A DNA stretch of 64,000 nt. It comes from Acidobacteriota bacterium (lineage in GTDB: Bacteria; Acidobacteriota; Blastocatellia; Pyrinomonadales; Pyrinomonadaceae). Of this stretch, positions 26,795 through 36,714 are shown piece by piece. The notes beneath the pieces are model-generated. The model made no database searches. It saw only the letters and a program-made list of their open reading frames with translations, and was not told the origin of the DNA. Position 1 is the first letter of the stretch, and each line of letters starts with the position of its first letter. The DNA lies in the NCBI GenBank assembly GCA_020199835.1, contig JAIVJV010000010.1, positions 62,001 through 126,000 of the forward strand, in the 5' to 3' direction. A program made the position numbers and the translations under genes.

Positions 26795-29263
26795 CTAGCG
26801 CGACAATTTTTTATTGGCCTCGGCCAGCATTTCACGGATTTCCGCGTGTGATGGAATCTTCGCCGAGAGTTCCTGGAGCGTCGCCGCACTCTTGCGGTAG
26901 TTTTCCACTGCCTCGGCCTCGCGGCCGCTCGACCTGAGCGCGTTTCCGATCTTGAGCCAAGCCTCTGCAAGATCGCGACGGATCGACGTGTCCGTCGGCG
27001 CCGTGGCGCTCAATTGCTCACGAATGCGCAGTGCTTGTTCATAACGCTCCAAAGCCTGCGCCGCGCGACCGGCCTGCGCTTCAACATCACCTGCTTTGAT
27101 CAACGCTACCGAATGATTTCTTCTGAACTGCGCGTTCAGCGGATCCGCTGCCAGCAACTCCTCGTTCAGCGCCAGTTGCTTGCGATAGTGCTCGGCCGCC
27201 TGTTGCTTTTCGCCCATCTTAAAAAGCACGTCGGCCGTGTAACGATGACTCTCGACGAGCATTAAGCGCAGATCGATATTGAGGGGATCGGCTGCGACGA
27301 GCGCTTCTCTGGTTTTTAACCCGCGAAGTTGGAGATTGAGCGCGGCCTCAACGTCGCCGGCGCGGTCGGTCGCGACGCCAAAATGTTCGTAGGAAATACT
27401 GAGCGCGCGCTGCGCGCGAGCACGATTTGGATCCAACTTCGCTAGTTCTTCGCGTAGCTGCAATGCCTGTTGCTGACTCGCGAGCGCGCCTTTTACGTCG
27501 CCCATAGCCAGCGATATTGCGCCGAGGTAGTTGTAAGTTGCGGCGAGATTATACCGGTCGAGGAAATCCGTCTTCTCGGAAATTGCTAAATCATGGCGAG
27601 CGCGCAGTTGTTGGCGAATCATTTCCAACTCGCGCGGCAAGTCGCCCTGCGCGCCGATGAGAGTGGCGAGGAACCAATAGCTGTCGAGCAGCTCGCGGCG
27701 ATAGTTCGCATTGTTCGGCTCAGCGGTAACGAGCGCTTCGCGCAGCGCGGCAGCTTTGCGATGACTCTCTATCGCACCCGGCAGATCGCCGAGATGCGCG
27801 ACCGAAGGCGTGTACTGCACCGCCCCCAGTTTTTCATAAGCCCCCGCAAGCTCCCGTTGCAGTTCTCGATCGCCCGTAGCATCCTGGGCTAGACTGTCGA
27901 GATACTTCAAACCTCGCTGCACGATCAACGAACGAGCAGGCGTAGAACCCGGTAATTTCTCAATCGAGTCGTGCACTTCAAACACAAATGAGTTGGCCAA
28001 CTGCCGGACTTCGCCAAACCGCCGCTCGGCACGCGCGCGCTCCGCTCGTGCGACCCTGTTGTTCCATGCAGTTGCGATGATGCCGGCGATCAACGTGAGC
28101 GCGATGAGTAGCGCGGCCGTGACTGCGACCTTCTGCCGCCTCACAAACTTGCCCGTGCGATAGGTAAACGTGTCCTTGCGCGCACGCACCGGCAAGCCGT
28201 CGAGATGACGGCGAATGTCGTCCGCAAGTTGCTCCGCGGTCGCGTAGCGGCGCTCGGGTTCTTTGCGCATCGCCATCAGCACGATGTTGTCGAGGTCGCT
28301 GTGCAACCGCTTTCGTGGTTCGGCAGCGCTCGGTCGTTGCGGCTCCTGCTCGCAGATCGCTTTGGTTATTTCGTGGGGCAGACGAGTCTTCAGCCGGTAC
28401 GGCAAGCGGCCGCTGAGCAAGGCATAAAGCACTACGCCGAGCGAGTAGACGTCGGTTGCCGTTGTGACCGACCCGCCGAGCACCTGCTCCGGACTGGCAT
28501 ACTGCGGCGTCATAAATTGCATCGCAGTCGCGGTTACGTCTGAAGTCCTGCTCGTGTCGAGGAGTTTGGCGACGCCGAAATCAACCAGCTTTGGCACACC
28601 GTCGCTGGTCACGAGGATATTGCCCGGTTTGATGTCGCGATGAATGATCAGATGTTGATGCGCATACTGCACTGCCGAAGAGACGGTACAAAACAATCGC
28701 AGCCGTTGCTCGATCGAGAGTTGTCGTTCTTCGCAATAAACGTCGATTGGTTGGCCTTCGACGTACTCCATCACGAGGTACGGCAAGTCGTCCTCGGTTT
28801 GGCCGGCGTCAAACAACCGCGCGACGTTCGGATGGTTTAGTTCCGCCAGGATCTGCATTTCGTTGCGAAAGCGACGGCGCATGAGATCATCGGCGATGCC
28901 GGGCTTGATCAGTTTGATGGCGACGTGCTGCTGGTATTGTTCGTCATCACGGGCGGCCAGAAACACCGCGCCCATGCCGCCGCGTCCGATCTCGCGCAAG
29001 ACTCGATAGGCGCCGATGCGCGTTCCGGGTTTAACCGTGGTTGGACCAAGCATTCGCAGGCGAGCGGCATCGTCAGCGCACTGCTCGATCAGGTCGGTCT
29101 TCGTTTCGACCTGATGAACCAGAAACGACTGTACTTCCGCGCGCAGGCCTGCATCGCTGCCGCAAGCACTGTCCACAAACTCCTGCCGCTGGCCGGTGTC
29201 AATGTCCAACGCCTGGGCGAGTATGTGCTTAACCTGTTGCCAGCGTTCGGGAGTGATGCTCAT
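26795..29263 (-). CDS. Membrane-anchored Ser/Thr protein kinase with C-terminal TPR domain
   Basis: An 822-residue protein. The first 75 residues are a helical segment typical of this kinase group (SITPERWQQVKHILAQALD). The kinase domain (about 84-355) is intact: glycine loop IGRGGMGAVFLA, Lys117 (VAIKLIK), catalytic Asp210 (IHRDIKPGNIL), DFG Asp228 and activation segment ending YASPEQVLGG. A transmembrane helix (379-399) is followed by an extracytoplasmic array of tetratricopeptide-like repeats rich in Ala and Leu. The ATG overlaps the TGA of the sigma-factor gene (ATGA), so kinase and sigma factor are translationally coupled. In Acidobacteria and Planctomycetes such pairs are thought to form signalling units in which the kinase acts on transcription. 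Confidence 0.93.
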   Translation of the reverse strand: MSITPERWQQVKHILAQALDIDTGQRQEFVDSACGSDAGLRAEVQSFLVHQVETKTDLIEQCADDAARLRMLGPTTVKPGTRIGAYRVLREIGRGGMGAVFLAARDDEQYQQHVAIKLIKPGIADDLMRRRFRNEMQILAELNHPNVARLFDAGQTEDDLPYLVMEYVEGQPIDVYCEERQLSIEQRLRLFCTVSSAVQYAHQHLIIHRDIKPGNILVTSDGVPKLVDFGVAKLLDTSRTSDVTATAMQFMTPQYASPEQVLGGSVTTATDVYSLGVVLYALLSGRLPYRLKTRLPHEITKAICEQEPQRPSAAEPRKRLHSDLDNIVLMAMRKEPERRYATAEQLADDIRRHLDGLPVRARKDTFTYRTGKFVRRQKVAVTAALLIALTLIAGIIATAWNNRVARAERARAERRFGEVRQLANSFVFEVHDSIEKLPGSTPARSLIVQRGLKYLDSLAQDATGDRELQRELAGAYEKLGAVQYTPSVAHLGDLPGAIESHRKAAALREALVTAEPNNANYRRELLDSYWFLATLIGAQGDLPRELEMIRQQLRARHDLAISEKTDFLDRYNLAATYNYLGAISLAMGDVKGALASQQQALQLREELAKLDPNRARAQRALSISYEHFGVATDRAGDVEAALNLQLRGLKTREALVAADPLNIDLRLMLVESHRYTADVLFKMGEKQQAAEHYRKQLALNEELLAADPLNAQFRRNHSVALIKAGDVEAQAGRAAQALERYEQALRIREQLSATAPTDTSIRRDLAEAWLKIGNALRSSGREAEAVENYRKSAATLQELSAKIPSHAEIREMLAEANKKLSR

Positions 29264-29832
29264 GTTTTCCCCGCGCTCAGGCGGCGGCGCAACCACAACT
29301 TCGCCGAATCCCATTCGCGCTTGGTCGTTGCCGGAGAGATGCCGGCAACTTCCGCGACCTCGTCGATAGTGAGGCCGCCGAAGAACCTCAGCTCTACAAT
29401 CCGCGCTTGTTCGGCATCAAGCACAGCCAGCGCTTCCAACGCTTCGTTCAAAGCAATCAGGTCGATCTCGCGTTGTTCGAAGAAGCTCACCGCCTCATCG
29501 AGGGAGACTCTGTTTGCATAACCCTGTCGCTTCAGCGCGTTTCGATTCGTCGCATGATTGATCAGAATGCGGCGCATCATCTGTGCAGCGATGCCAAGAA
29601 ACTGCGCCCGATTCTGCCAGTTAACACTCTTCTGATCGACCAGCCGAAGGTAAGCCTCGTGGACGAGTGCGGTGGTCTGCAACGTGTGCTCGGCTCGTTC
29701 GTGGCTTAGATAATGTTGCGCGAGCCGGCGCAGTTCCTCGTACACGACCGGCATGAGTTCGTCCAGCGCCGACTTGTCGCCGTCGCCCCAGGCCAGCAGG
29801 AGTTCCGTTACACCTTGTTGCGGGTAAGCCAT
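29260..29832 (-). CDS. ECF-type RNA polymerase sigma factor
   Basis: A 190-residue protein of the ECF group that travels with Ser/Thr kinases. Region 2 (about 8-85) includes the first helix VTELLLAWGDGDKSALDELMPVVYEELRRLA and the core TTALVHEAYLRLVDQ with NRAQFLGIAAQMMRRILIN. Region 4 (about 130-185) has the helix-turn-helix FFGGLTIDEVAEVAGISPATTKREW. No anti-sigma gene is adjacent; the kinase gene overlaps the end instead. The gene is divergent from the secreted protein at 29934 with only about 100 bases between, a plausible target promoter region. Confidence 0.93.
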   Translation of the reverse strand: MAYPQQGVTELLLAWGDGDKSALDELMPVVYEELRRLAQHYLSHERAEHTLQTTALVHEAYLRLVDQKSVNWQNRAQFLGIAAQMMRRILINHATNRNALKRQGYANRVSLDEAVSFFEQREIDLIALNEALEALAVLDAEQARIVELRFFGGLTIDEVAEVAGISPATTKREWDSAKLWLRRRLSAGKT

Positions 29833-29933
29833 TGCATTGTGGGAGAAGGTGAAATTCTAGCCTTCATCCCGCCCGGGCGCAAAAATTGAGCCGATCGGTT
29901 TCGCGTTTTTGCGTTACTAAGCGGAGGACAATC

Positions 29934-31361
29934 ATGAAAATCGTTATCGCTTTGTTCGTACTCATTTCGGTCGCATTCGTAACACTCAACGGGCAAACAC
30001 CGAAGAAAACCGCCGCTACGGCGGACGTCAAAATTCGCCAACGGATGAGCATGGGCAGCACGCCCGGCACGGAAACGACGCTCTACATAAAAGGAGCGCG
30101 GATGCGCAACGAGATGGCGGGCGGCGGCGCCGGCTTCACCAGCATCCTGCAATGCGATCTGAAGCGCACCATCACCGTCAACGAAAAGACGAAGAGCTAC
30201 ATGGTGAACCCGACTAACGCTCCGGGCACGAACGCTGCCGAGGGTGACGGCGGCGGAGCCGCGCCCACCGCGACGAAACCAGCACAGACGCCGGCTCAAC
30301 GCCGCGGCGGAGTTGTCGACGTCGTCCACACCATCACGGATACCGGCGAGCGCAAGGAAATGTTTGGCTTCAATGCGCGCCACATAAAAACGTCGATCGT
30401 GAAAAAGGCGAGTCCCGACGCGTGCGACAAAGATCAGAAGATCGAGACTGACGGTTGGTACATCGATTTTCAGTATGCCTTCGAGTGTCCGGGCGAAAAG
30501 CAGAAACCTGATCCAATGCCGGTTCGGCCGCAGCGTCCGGGTTGCCAGGATGAAGTGCGCACGAAAACGATCGGCACTGCGAAACTCGGTTTTCCGTTGC
30601 TCGTGACCACGACGATCTATCAACCCGATGGTCGCACGAATTCGATGACGCAGGAAGTTCTCGAACTCTCACGCGCGCCACTCGATGCGGCGTTGTTCGA
30701 TGTGCCCGCCGGTTACACACTCGCGAAGGACATGCAGGAGCTGTACGGCATGGGCGCTTCTTCGACCTATGCGGGATCGAGTGCGCCGTCGAACACCGCG
30801 GGTGGAAGTTCAAACACGGGTTCCTCATCGCCGGCGGCGAATACCGCAAACGCGGCTGGCGTTGCTAATCCAAAGAAACCCGGCGTGATTCGCGTCGGCT
30901 TGCTTCAGCCAAGCGTTCAGTTGAATTCCGGTGATGCCGCGAGTGCGGCCGAAGCCTTGCGCAACGGTTTCGCGAATCACTTGAAAGATGCAAACGTCGA
31001 GGTGGTCCTGTTGAGCGCGCGTTCGGCGTCTTCGGCCCTGAACGAAGCGCGGCAGGCGGAGTGTAACTACATTCTGTCGAGTTCGCTGACGGTTAAGAAA
31101 GGCGGCGGTTCGATGTTTGGCCGCGCCATTGGCAACATCGCCGGAGCAGCCACGGGCATACCGGTCGGCTCCGCAACTGGGGCGGCGATCAAGGCTAAGG
31201 ACGAAGTAACACTCGCCTACAAACTCGAGCCACTGATCCAGGGCAAACAATCCTTGTCCAACACGGAAAAAGCCAAAGCGAGTCGCGATGGCGAGGACGT
31301 GGTTGGACCGCTTGTCCAAAACGCGTCCAAAACGATCAAAACAGCCGTAGCGCAGAACTAA
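29934..31361 (+). CDS. Secreted protein of unknown function
   Basis: A 475-residue exported protein. ATG 29934 has GCGGAGGA eight bases upstream and begins a signal peptide (IVIALFVLISVAFVTLNGQ). The N-terminal part (about 25-260) resembles DUF4412-like domains (TETTLYIKGARMRNEM, then KRTITVNEKTKSYMV). A Ser/Gly/Thr/Asn-rich linker (about 280-320) leads to a second domain (VIRVGLLQPSVQL, then AAEALRNGFANHL, AECNYILSSSLTV) that looks like the first part of lipoprotein-type, TolB/CsgG-like folds, and a Gly/Ala-rich stretch (FGRAIGNIAGAATGIPVGSA) that could insert in a membrane. The next gene starts two bases after the stop, so the two are co-expressed. Confidence 0.7.
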   Translation: MKIVIALFVLISVAFVTLNGQTPKKTAATADVKIRQRMSMGSTPGTETTLYIKGARMRNEMAGGGAGFTSILQCDLKRTITVNEKTKSYMVNPTNAPGTNAAEGDGGGAAPTATKPAQTPAQRRGGVVDVVHTITDTGERKEMFGFNARHIKTSIVKKASPDACDKDQKIETDGWYIDFQYAFECPGEKQKPDPMPVRPQRPGCQDEVRTKTIGTAKLGFPLLVTTTIYQPDGRTNSMTQEVLELSRAPLDAALFDVPAGYTLAKDMQELYGMGASSTYAGSSAPSNTAGGSSNTGSSSPAANTANAAGVANPKKPGVIRVGLLQPSVQLNSGDAASAAEALRNGFANHLKDANVEVVLLSARSASSALNEARQAECNYILSSSLTVKKGGGSMFGRAIGNIAGAATGIPVGSATGAAIKAKDEVTLAYKLEPLIQGKQSLSNTEKAKASRDGEDVVGPLVQNASKTIKTAVAQN

Positions 31362-31362
31362 C

Positions 31363-33567
31363 ATGTCCTATCGACTATCACGCCTCATGGCGATTGGGTT
31401 AGTGCTTTCCGTGATCATCTGTGGTCTGGTTATGGGCCAGCGACCTGCCACAGGCCAGACGCGGCCGCGTGTCAAGCTGAAGAGCTCACCGAAAAGCTTG
31501 TTGATGGCCCACGCGTTCACCACCGGCAAGTTACCGGAACCGATGCGACTGCCGCCAGGAAACGTCGATCGACAAGCAGAGACGCTCGCGATCGCCGTGA
31601 GCAAAGGCGACGAATCATCAACGGCCGCGCTGTACGCCGCAATTCTCGCGGCCGGTTACGGGGTGCGGGACCGCGATGGCAGCGTATTACAAACTACAGA
31701 ACGCGGCCAGGGAATGATCTTCGAAGCGAGCCAGCTTGCCGCGACGGCTAAACTCTACGGCGACGCTTACGGCGTGATGCTTTCACATCTCGCCTCCGCG
31801 TTCACGCGCAGCGTGCCGGCGTTTAAAGATCTTCCATTGGACACAGGTATACTCGAAGGCATTCGCACCGCCGCGAAGAGCAATCATCCCGCCGTGCGAT
31901 TCTGGGGCCGGTTCATCGTCGAGCTGGGCCGCAACGCCGATGTTCCGTTCGACCTGACCAGCAATGTTGATCCTACCAAGACTCGTCTTGACGCGATCCA
32001 GGTCGCTTTGATTCTCAATCGTCTCGCTGGCGATCTCGCGGTATTAGAAAAACCTGAGCAAGCACAACTCGAGCGACCAGTGCGCTTTGCTCACGCCAAT
32101 TTCAAAGCGCACGGCGAGATGCAAAGCGCGCAATCGTCCTGCGGCGGCAGCGAAGTGGGCGATCTCATTCTGGATCCGAACGCACTCGCCTCGACGACTC
32201 TGTTTGGATTTCTCGCCAGCCGCGTGGGTGGGAGAGTTGCGACGTATGGGAAAGTCGCCGGAATCGCAAACATAGTGCTGACCGTTTTTAAATTCATTGT
32301 CAGTTATGCCGCGCTCCAGGTCGAGATCACCATGGACGCCGATGAGTTGGTGCGGACCAAAGATACGAAGCCGGGCGAGCGGCGCACGTTATCCGCGACG
32401 CTAAAGATGGATTCCGGCAACTGGCAAAAGATTAATTGTCTCCGGCCTTTTCTCAATCTCGCGGGCCTCGACGTGGATTTGCCCGAGAATGGTCCATTGT
32501 CGGGCGTGAAAGTGGAGTGGATATTCGTTCGTGGCGGCGACAGCCGCGGATGGATTGGCCAGGTTCAGGATCTGTTTGGCGATGGCTTCGGTTACGGCGA
32601 TGGGATCGCATTTTTTGACGCTCTGCCAGGCGCGGACCGGTCGCCCAACAAACAGTACACCAACGATAAGGGTGAGTCGCAGATCTACGTTGTCGGAGTG
32701 CCGCAGGAACAGGATCTCTCGCGGCGAAAACTGTTCGATTCGTACAAAGCGGCCGGCGTGCGAGTCGACGTTCAACTTAAGCCCATGCGCATCAAGGATA
32801 CGCAGCAAGGTATCTCCACCATCATGGACATTGTTGGCAACGCGTTTTCGTTCCTGACCGGAGATCCCGTTGGCGGTGGCGTCGGCACAGTGACGGAAAC
32901 ACTGTATCGCTCTAACTGGTACGCTTCGCAACCGTTCTATTTTCCAGTCAAAGACTGGGAGCCGTGCACGGGCCAATGGCAAGGCTCGATCACCTATACC
33001 ACGACGCTCAAGGAAAAAGGCTCCGCGGAGAGCATGGTCGTCAAACAGACGTGGAACGACGACTATTATTATGAAGCGCGGGCCACGCTCGACGGCAAGA
33101 AAGACAGCAACGGCGCGCCGATGGCGCGTGTTGAGGCGCACGCGAGCCTCGTTAAAGATCGCACCAGCACGGGCAAGGGCGTGTGCTACAGAACGTCCAG
33201 ACAGCTCCAGGAACTGCACGGCAAAGACACGGTCCACACGACCGGTTTCAGCATCAGTCTCAACCCGCGGACCAGGCAGTATAGCGTTTCAGCTCCGACG
33301 ACCATCGTCAACGGCTCTGGCACGTACACAGTCACGAGCGACGTCAAAGGCACGTGCAACAATCCGTACAACAAGAATCTCAACCAGAGCACCCCGGAAA
33401 AAAACCACAAGCTCTCACCTGAAGGCCCGTCGGTCGACGGCAAAGGAACGATCGATCCGGCCCAGCCCGATGAGATCAGCGGGACCAATACGGTCACTAT
33501 CCCCACCAACAAAGGCGGCGAGCGAACGGTTACCATCACCTGGAATCTCGTTCGTTGCCGCGGCTAG
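31363..33567 (+). CDS. Large secreted protein of unknown function
   Basis: A 734-residue protein with a signal peptide (LMAIGLVLSVIICGLVMGQ). I do not recognise a named domain. The first 260 residues are helical and Ala-rich (ALYAAILAAGYGVRDRDGSV, then QVALILNRLAGDLAVLE). A hydrophobic stretch around 285-325 (YGKVAGIANIVLTVFKFIV) could sit in a membrane. The second half is beta-rich with Trp/Tyr and many Thr/Ser (WQGSITYTTTLKEKGSAESM and onward) and includes a Cys pair typical of exported proteins. Only one intergenic base separates it from the upstream secreted protein, so the pair is probably functionally linked. Confidence 0.7.
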   Translation: MSYRLSRLMAIGLVLSVIICGLVMGQRPATGQTRPRVKLKSSPKSLLMAHAFTTGKLPEPMRLPPGNVDRQAETLAIAVSKGDESSTAALYAAILAAGYGVRDRDGSVLQTTERGQGMIFEASQLAATAKLYGDAYGVMLSHLASAFTRSVPAFKDLPLDTGILEGIRTAAKSNHPAVRFWGRFIVELGRNADVPFDLTSNVDPTKTRLDAIQVALILNRLAGDLAVLEKPEQAQLERPVRFAHANFKAHGEMQSAQSSCGGSEVGDLILDPNALASTTLFGFLASRVGGRVATYGKVAGIANIVLTVFKFIVSYAALQVEITMDADELVRTKDTKPGERRTLSATLKMDSGNWQKINCLRPFLNLAGLDVDLPENGPLSGVKVEWIFVRGGDSRGWIGQVQDLFGDGFGYGDGIAFFDALPGADRSPNKQYTNDKGESQIYVVGVPQEQDLSRRKLFDSYKAAGVRVDVQLKPMRIKDTQQGISTIMDIVGNAFSFLTGDPVGGGVGTVTETLYRSNWYASQPFYFPVKDWEPCTGQWQGSITYTTTLKEKGSAESMVVKQTWNDDYYYEARATLDGKKDSNGAPMARVEAHASLVKDRTSTGKGVCYRTSRQLQELHGKDTVHTTGFSISLNPRTRQYSVSAPTTIVNGSGTYTVTSDVKGTCNNPYNKNLNQSTPEKNHKLSPEGPSVDGKGTIDPAQPDEISGTNTVTIPTNKGGERTVTITWNLVRCRG

Positions 33568-33610
33568 GTTTCACCCACGCAGTTGCAAATCTCCACTTGA
33601 CGACCCTATG

Positions 33611-33636
33611 TAGATATTGATATATGCTGATATCTA
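33611..33636. promoter_or_regulatory. Predicted PadR operator
   Basis: TAGATAT at 33611-33617 is mirrored by ATATCTA at 33630-33636 across an AT-rich centre that itself contains TGATATATGCTGA. It ends two bases before ATG 33639. AT-rich dyads of this kind at the start of padR genes usually bind the encoded repressor, giving autoregulation of the padR-permease unit. Confidence 0.6.
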
Positions 33637-33638
33637 TT

Positions 33639-33965
33639 ATGGGTAAAGGTTATCTTTCTTACACGATGGCGCTGATCCTCCAGGTGATCGACCACGGCTA
33701 TCTCTACGGCTTCGACGTCATGACTGTCACCGGCCTCGCGAGCGGCACTGTCTATCCCGCACTGCGCCGGCTCGAAGACGCGGGCCTCGTCGTGTCGAAG
33801 TGGGAACGCCCGAGTATCGCCCAGGCCGAACAGCGTCCACCGCGCAAGTATTACGAAGTCACCAAGACGGGACAGACCGCTTTGAAAGAAGCACGGGAAC
33901 GTTTCCGGCTGCTCGCGCAAATCGAACCACTCGCAACGGGCAAACCGGCGCCGCAGAAAGGTTGA
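33639..33965 (+). CDS. PadR-family transcriptional regulator
   Basis: A 108-residue winged-helix protein. The fold is complete: [19 protein letters not shown] for the first helices, [24 protein letters not shown] for the recognition helix and wing start, and [22 protein letters not shown] for the wing and dimerisation helix. ATG 33639 is preferred to ATG 33624 because the earlier one lies inside the AT-rich inverted repeat that looks like its operator. It stands 31 bases ahead of an ADOP permease, the standard acidobacterial arrangement, so it presumably controls that permease. Confidence 0.93.
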   Translation: MGKGYLSYTMALILQVIDHGYLYGFDVMTVTGLASGTVYPALRRLEDAGLVVSKWERPSIAQAEQRPPRKYYEVTKTGQTALKEARERFRLLAQIEPLATGKPAPQKG

Positions 33966-33996
33966 GTTCGCGGAGTGGAAATTCTTTAACCAAGCC

Positions 33997-36714
33997 ATGA
34001 TTAACGCAAAACGAAGAGGTCCGTGGCTTTGGTTGATCACGCTCATCGGCGTGATCGTGCCGCGACGCTTGCGCGCCGACTGGCGGCAGGAGTGGGAGTC
34101 GGAGCTGCGCTATCGCGAAACGCTCCTCGCGAAATGGGATCAGCTCAACTGGCGCACAAAGCTCGACTTGCTTTGGCACAGTTCGGGCGCATTCGTCGAT
34201 GCGTTGTGGCTACAGCCGAGAAGATGGGAGGACGCGATGATTCAGGATCTGCGCTTCGGCGTGCGAATGTTACTCAAGCACAAGGGCTTCACGGCGGTCG
34301 CGATCCTCTCGCTCGCACTCGGCATCGGCGCGAACACAGCGATCTTTCAGTTACTCGACGCGGTGCGACTGCGCACGTTGCCCGTCAAAGCGCCGCAGGA
34401 ATTAGTCGAGGTGCGCCTCGCCGACATGAAAGGCGCGCGCGGCGGAATCTGGCGCGAGCGGTCCGTTACCTTTTCGATTTGGGAACAGATTCGCGATCGG
34501 CAACAAGCGTTCTCGGGCATCTTCGCCTGGGGCACAGACACTGGGAACCTCGCGCCCGGCGGAGAAGTGCGGCCGGCGCGCATGCTTTACGTCAGCGGTG
34601 ATTTTTTCAACACGCTGGGCGTGAATGCCGCTCGCGGCCGCGTCTTCAATTCCGCAGACGATCAGCGCGGTTGCGCGGCGCCGGGCGTTATCGTCAGTCA
34701 TCAATTCTGGCAACGGGAATATGGCGGCGACGGGAGCGTCGTCGGGCGTTCACTCACGCTTGCGGATCATTCGTTCGAGATTGTCGGTGTGACACCGCAG
34801 AACTTCTTCGGCATGGAAGTGGGAAAGTCTTTTGATCTCGCGCTGCCGATTTGCGCAGCTTCGATCGTGCGGGGAAACAACCGGATGTTCTCCGGAATCA
34901 TGTGGTGGTTGACGGTGAACGGCCGTCTCAAGCCGGGTTGGTCGCTGGACCAGGCGACCGCTCATGTCCAAACGATCTCGTCCGAGCTCTTCCAAGCAGC
35001 GCTGCCTCCGGATTATCCGCAGCCGAGTGTCAACGACTATCTGCAATCGAAGCTGGTTGCGTTCCCAGCGGGCGCGGGTGTGTCGGCGTTGCGTGAAAAA
35101 TACGAGCAATCGCTTTGGTTGCTGTTGGCGATTGCCGGGCTCGTGCTGCTGATTGCGTGCGCGAATCTGGCGAACTTGTTGTTGGCGCGTGCAAGCGCAC
35201 GTGAGCGTGAGATCGCCGTGTGGCAAACGCTCGGCGCATCACGCGCGCGACTCATTCGCCAGTTGTTGGTTGAGAGTCTGTTGCTCGCATTTATTGGAGC
35301 CGCATTAGGCGCGGCGTTGGCGCAGGCGCTGAGTCGCGCAATGGTCGCATTTCTCAGCACCGCCAGTGACCCGGTATTTATCGACCTCGCTCCCGACTGG
35401 CGTGTACTTGGCTTCACTGCCGGACTCGCGGTCGTCACCTGTGTTTTGTTTGGTTTGACGCCCGCCATTCGCGTCACCCGAAGAAAAGCGGGCGCAATGA
35501 TCAAAGCTGCGGGACGCGGGATGACAGCAGGTCGCGAGCGATTCACTTTGCGGCGCGCGCTCGCCGTGGCCCAGGTTGCGCTTTCGCTCGTGCTCGTTGC
35601 CGGCGCGTTGTTGTTCTCGCGAAGTTTGGGAAACATACTCACGCTTCACGTCGGTTTTCGGCAGGACGATGTGGTCACTGCGACCGCGATGTTTCAGCGT
35701 CTGAATCTTCCAGCCGAGCGTGTGCCGGGTTTCAAAGATGAGTTGATGGATCGTGTTCGTTCGATCCCGGGAGTTGAATCGGCGGCCATCACGCACATCG
35801 TTCCACTTCGCGATTGGGGTGGTGGCACGGCGTGGATCGATGGAACGGGCACACGCCAACCAAAGCATACGAATCTCAGTCGCGTTGGGCCAGGCTATTT
35901 CAAGATGCTGGAAGTGCCGTCGCTTTCGGGACGTGATTTCGACGCGCGCGATCGCGCCGGCGCGCCGGACGTGGCGATTGTGAACCAGGCGTTCGCGCGC
36001 AAGTTTCTCGACGGCGCCAATCCGGTTGGCCGGCGGCTCTGGATTGAAGCGTCGCCCGGCTCGCCTGACACGCCCTACGATATTGTCGGTCTCGTTGGCG
36101 ACACGAAGTATGAAGATTTGCGCGAAGAGTTTCAGCCCATCGTTTATTACGCCGCGGCCCAGGATGAAGGAACGGGCGCGGGCGCGCAGATCATGATTCG
36201 GTCGCGTCTGCCGCAAGCTGAAACCGTCGCGGCCGTGAAGCGCGTGCTCAACGAGATCAATCCCGCGATCACGGTGAAGTTTGACTGGTTGAAGCCGCTG
36301 ATCGACGCGACGATTTTGCGCGAGCGGTTGATGGCGACGCTTTCCGGTTTCTTTGGTCTGCTGGCGTTGCTGCTTGCCTGCATTGGACTGTATGGCATTC
36401 TCTCGTACGGAGTTGCCAGCCGCACGACCGAGCTTGGAATCAGGATGGCGCTCGGAGCGCAGCGAGGCGACGTGTTCTGGTTGATACTCCGAGAAGCCTT
36501 GTGGCTGGTGCTGATAGGCATGGCAGTTGGTTTGCCGCTGATCTTTGCGGTGACGCGTTTGGCTGCGACCTTCCTGTTCGACTTGAGTCCGACGGATCCG
36601 GTTTCGCTGATCGCTGCGGCGTTGTTGTTATTCGGCGTGGCGATGCTGGCGGGTTATTTGCCATCACGCCGTGCTACGCGAGTCGATCCGATTGTCGCTC
36701 TGCGATATGAATAA
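33997..36714 (+). CDS. ADOP-type (acidobacterial duplicated orphan permease) FtsX/MacB protein
   Basis: A 905-residue permease carrying two full MacB/FtsX units in one chain. The N-terminal 75 residues (VPRRLRADWRQEWESELRYRE) are the soluble leader of this family. The first unit starts at FGVRMLLKHKGFTAVAILSLALGIGANTAIF and has its FtsX helices at about 370-490 (LLIACANLANLLLARASAREREIAVWQTLGASR). The second unit starts at RFTLRRALAVAQVALSLVL and ends with ASRTTELGIRMALGAQRGDVFWLILREALW. No ATPase gene is adjacent, which is what 'orphan' means for this family; it may borrow one. Function is unknown; roles in export are inferred from MacB. Confidence 0.93.
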   Translation: MINAKRRGPWLWLITLIGVIVPRRLRADWRQEWESELRYRETLLAKWDQLNWRTKLDLLWHSSGAFVDALWLQPRRWEDAMIQDLRFGVRMLLKHKGFTAVAILSLALGIGANTAIFQLLDAVRLRTLPVKAPQELVEVRLADMKGARGGIWRERSVTFSIWEQIRDRQQAFSGIFAWGTDTGNLAPGGEVRPARMLYVSGDFFNTLGVNAARGRVFNSADDQRGCAAPGVIVSHQFWQREYGGDGSVVGRSLTLADHSFEIVGVTPQNFFGMEVGKSFDLALPICAASIVRGNNRMFSGIMWWLTVNGRLKPGWSLDQATAHVQTISSELFQAALPPDYPQPSVNDYLQSKLVAFPAGAGVSALREKYEQSLWLLLAIAGLVLLIACANLANLLLARASAREREIAVWQTLGASRARLIRQLLVESLLLAFIGAALGAALAQALSRAMVAFLSTASDPVFIDLAPDWRVLGFTAGLAVVTCVLFGLTPAIRVTRRKAGAMIKAAGRGMTAGRERFTLRRALAVAQVALSLVLVAGALLFSRSLGNILTLHVGFRQDDVVTATAMFQRLNLPAERVPGFKDELMDRVRSIPGVESAAITHIVPLRDWGGGTAWIDGTGTRQPKHTNLSRVGPGYFKMLEVPSLSGRDFDARDRAGAPDVAIVNQAFARKFLDGANPVGRRLWIEASPGSPDTPYDIVGLVGDTKYEDLREEFQPIVYYAAAQDEGTGAGAQIMIRSRLPQAETVAAVKRVLNEINPAITVKFDWLKPLIDATILRERLMATLSGFFGLLALLLACIGLYGILSYGVASRTTELGIRMALGAQRGDVFWLILREALWLVLIGMAVGLPLIFAVTRLAATFLFDLSPTDPVSLIAAALLLFGVAMLAGYLPSRRATRVDPIVALRYE

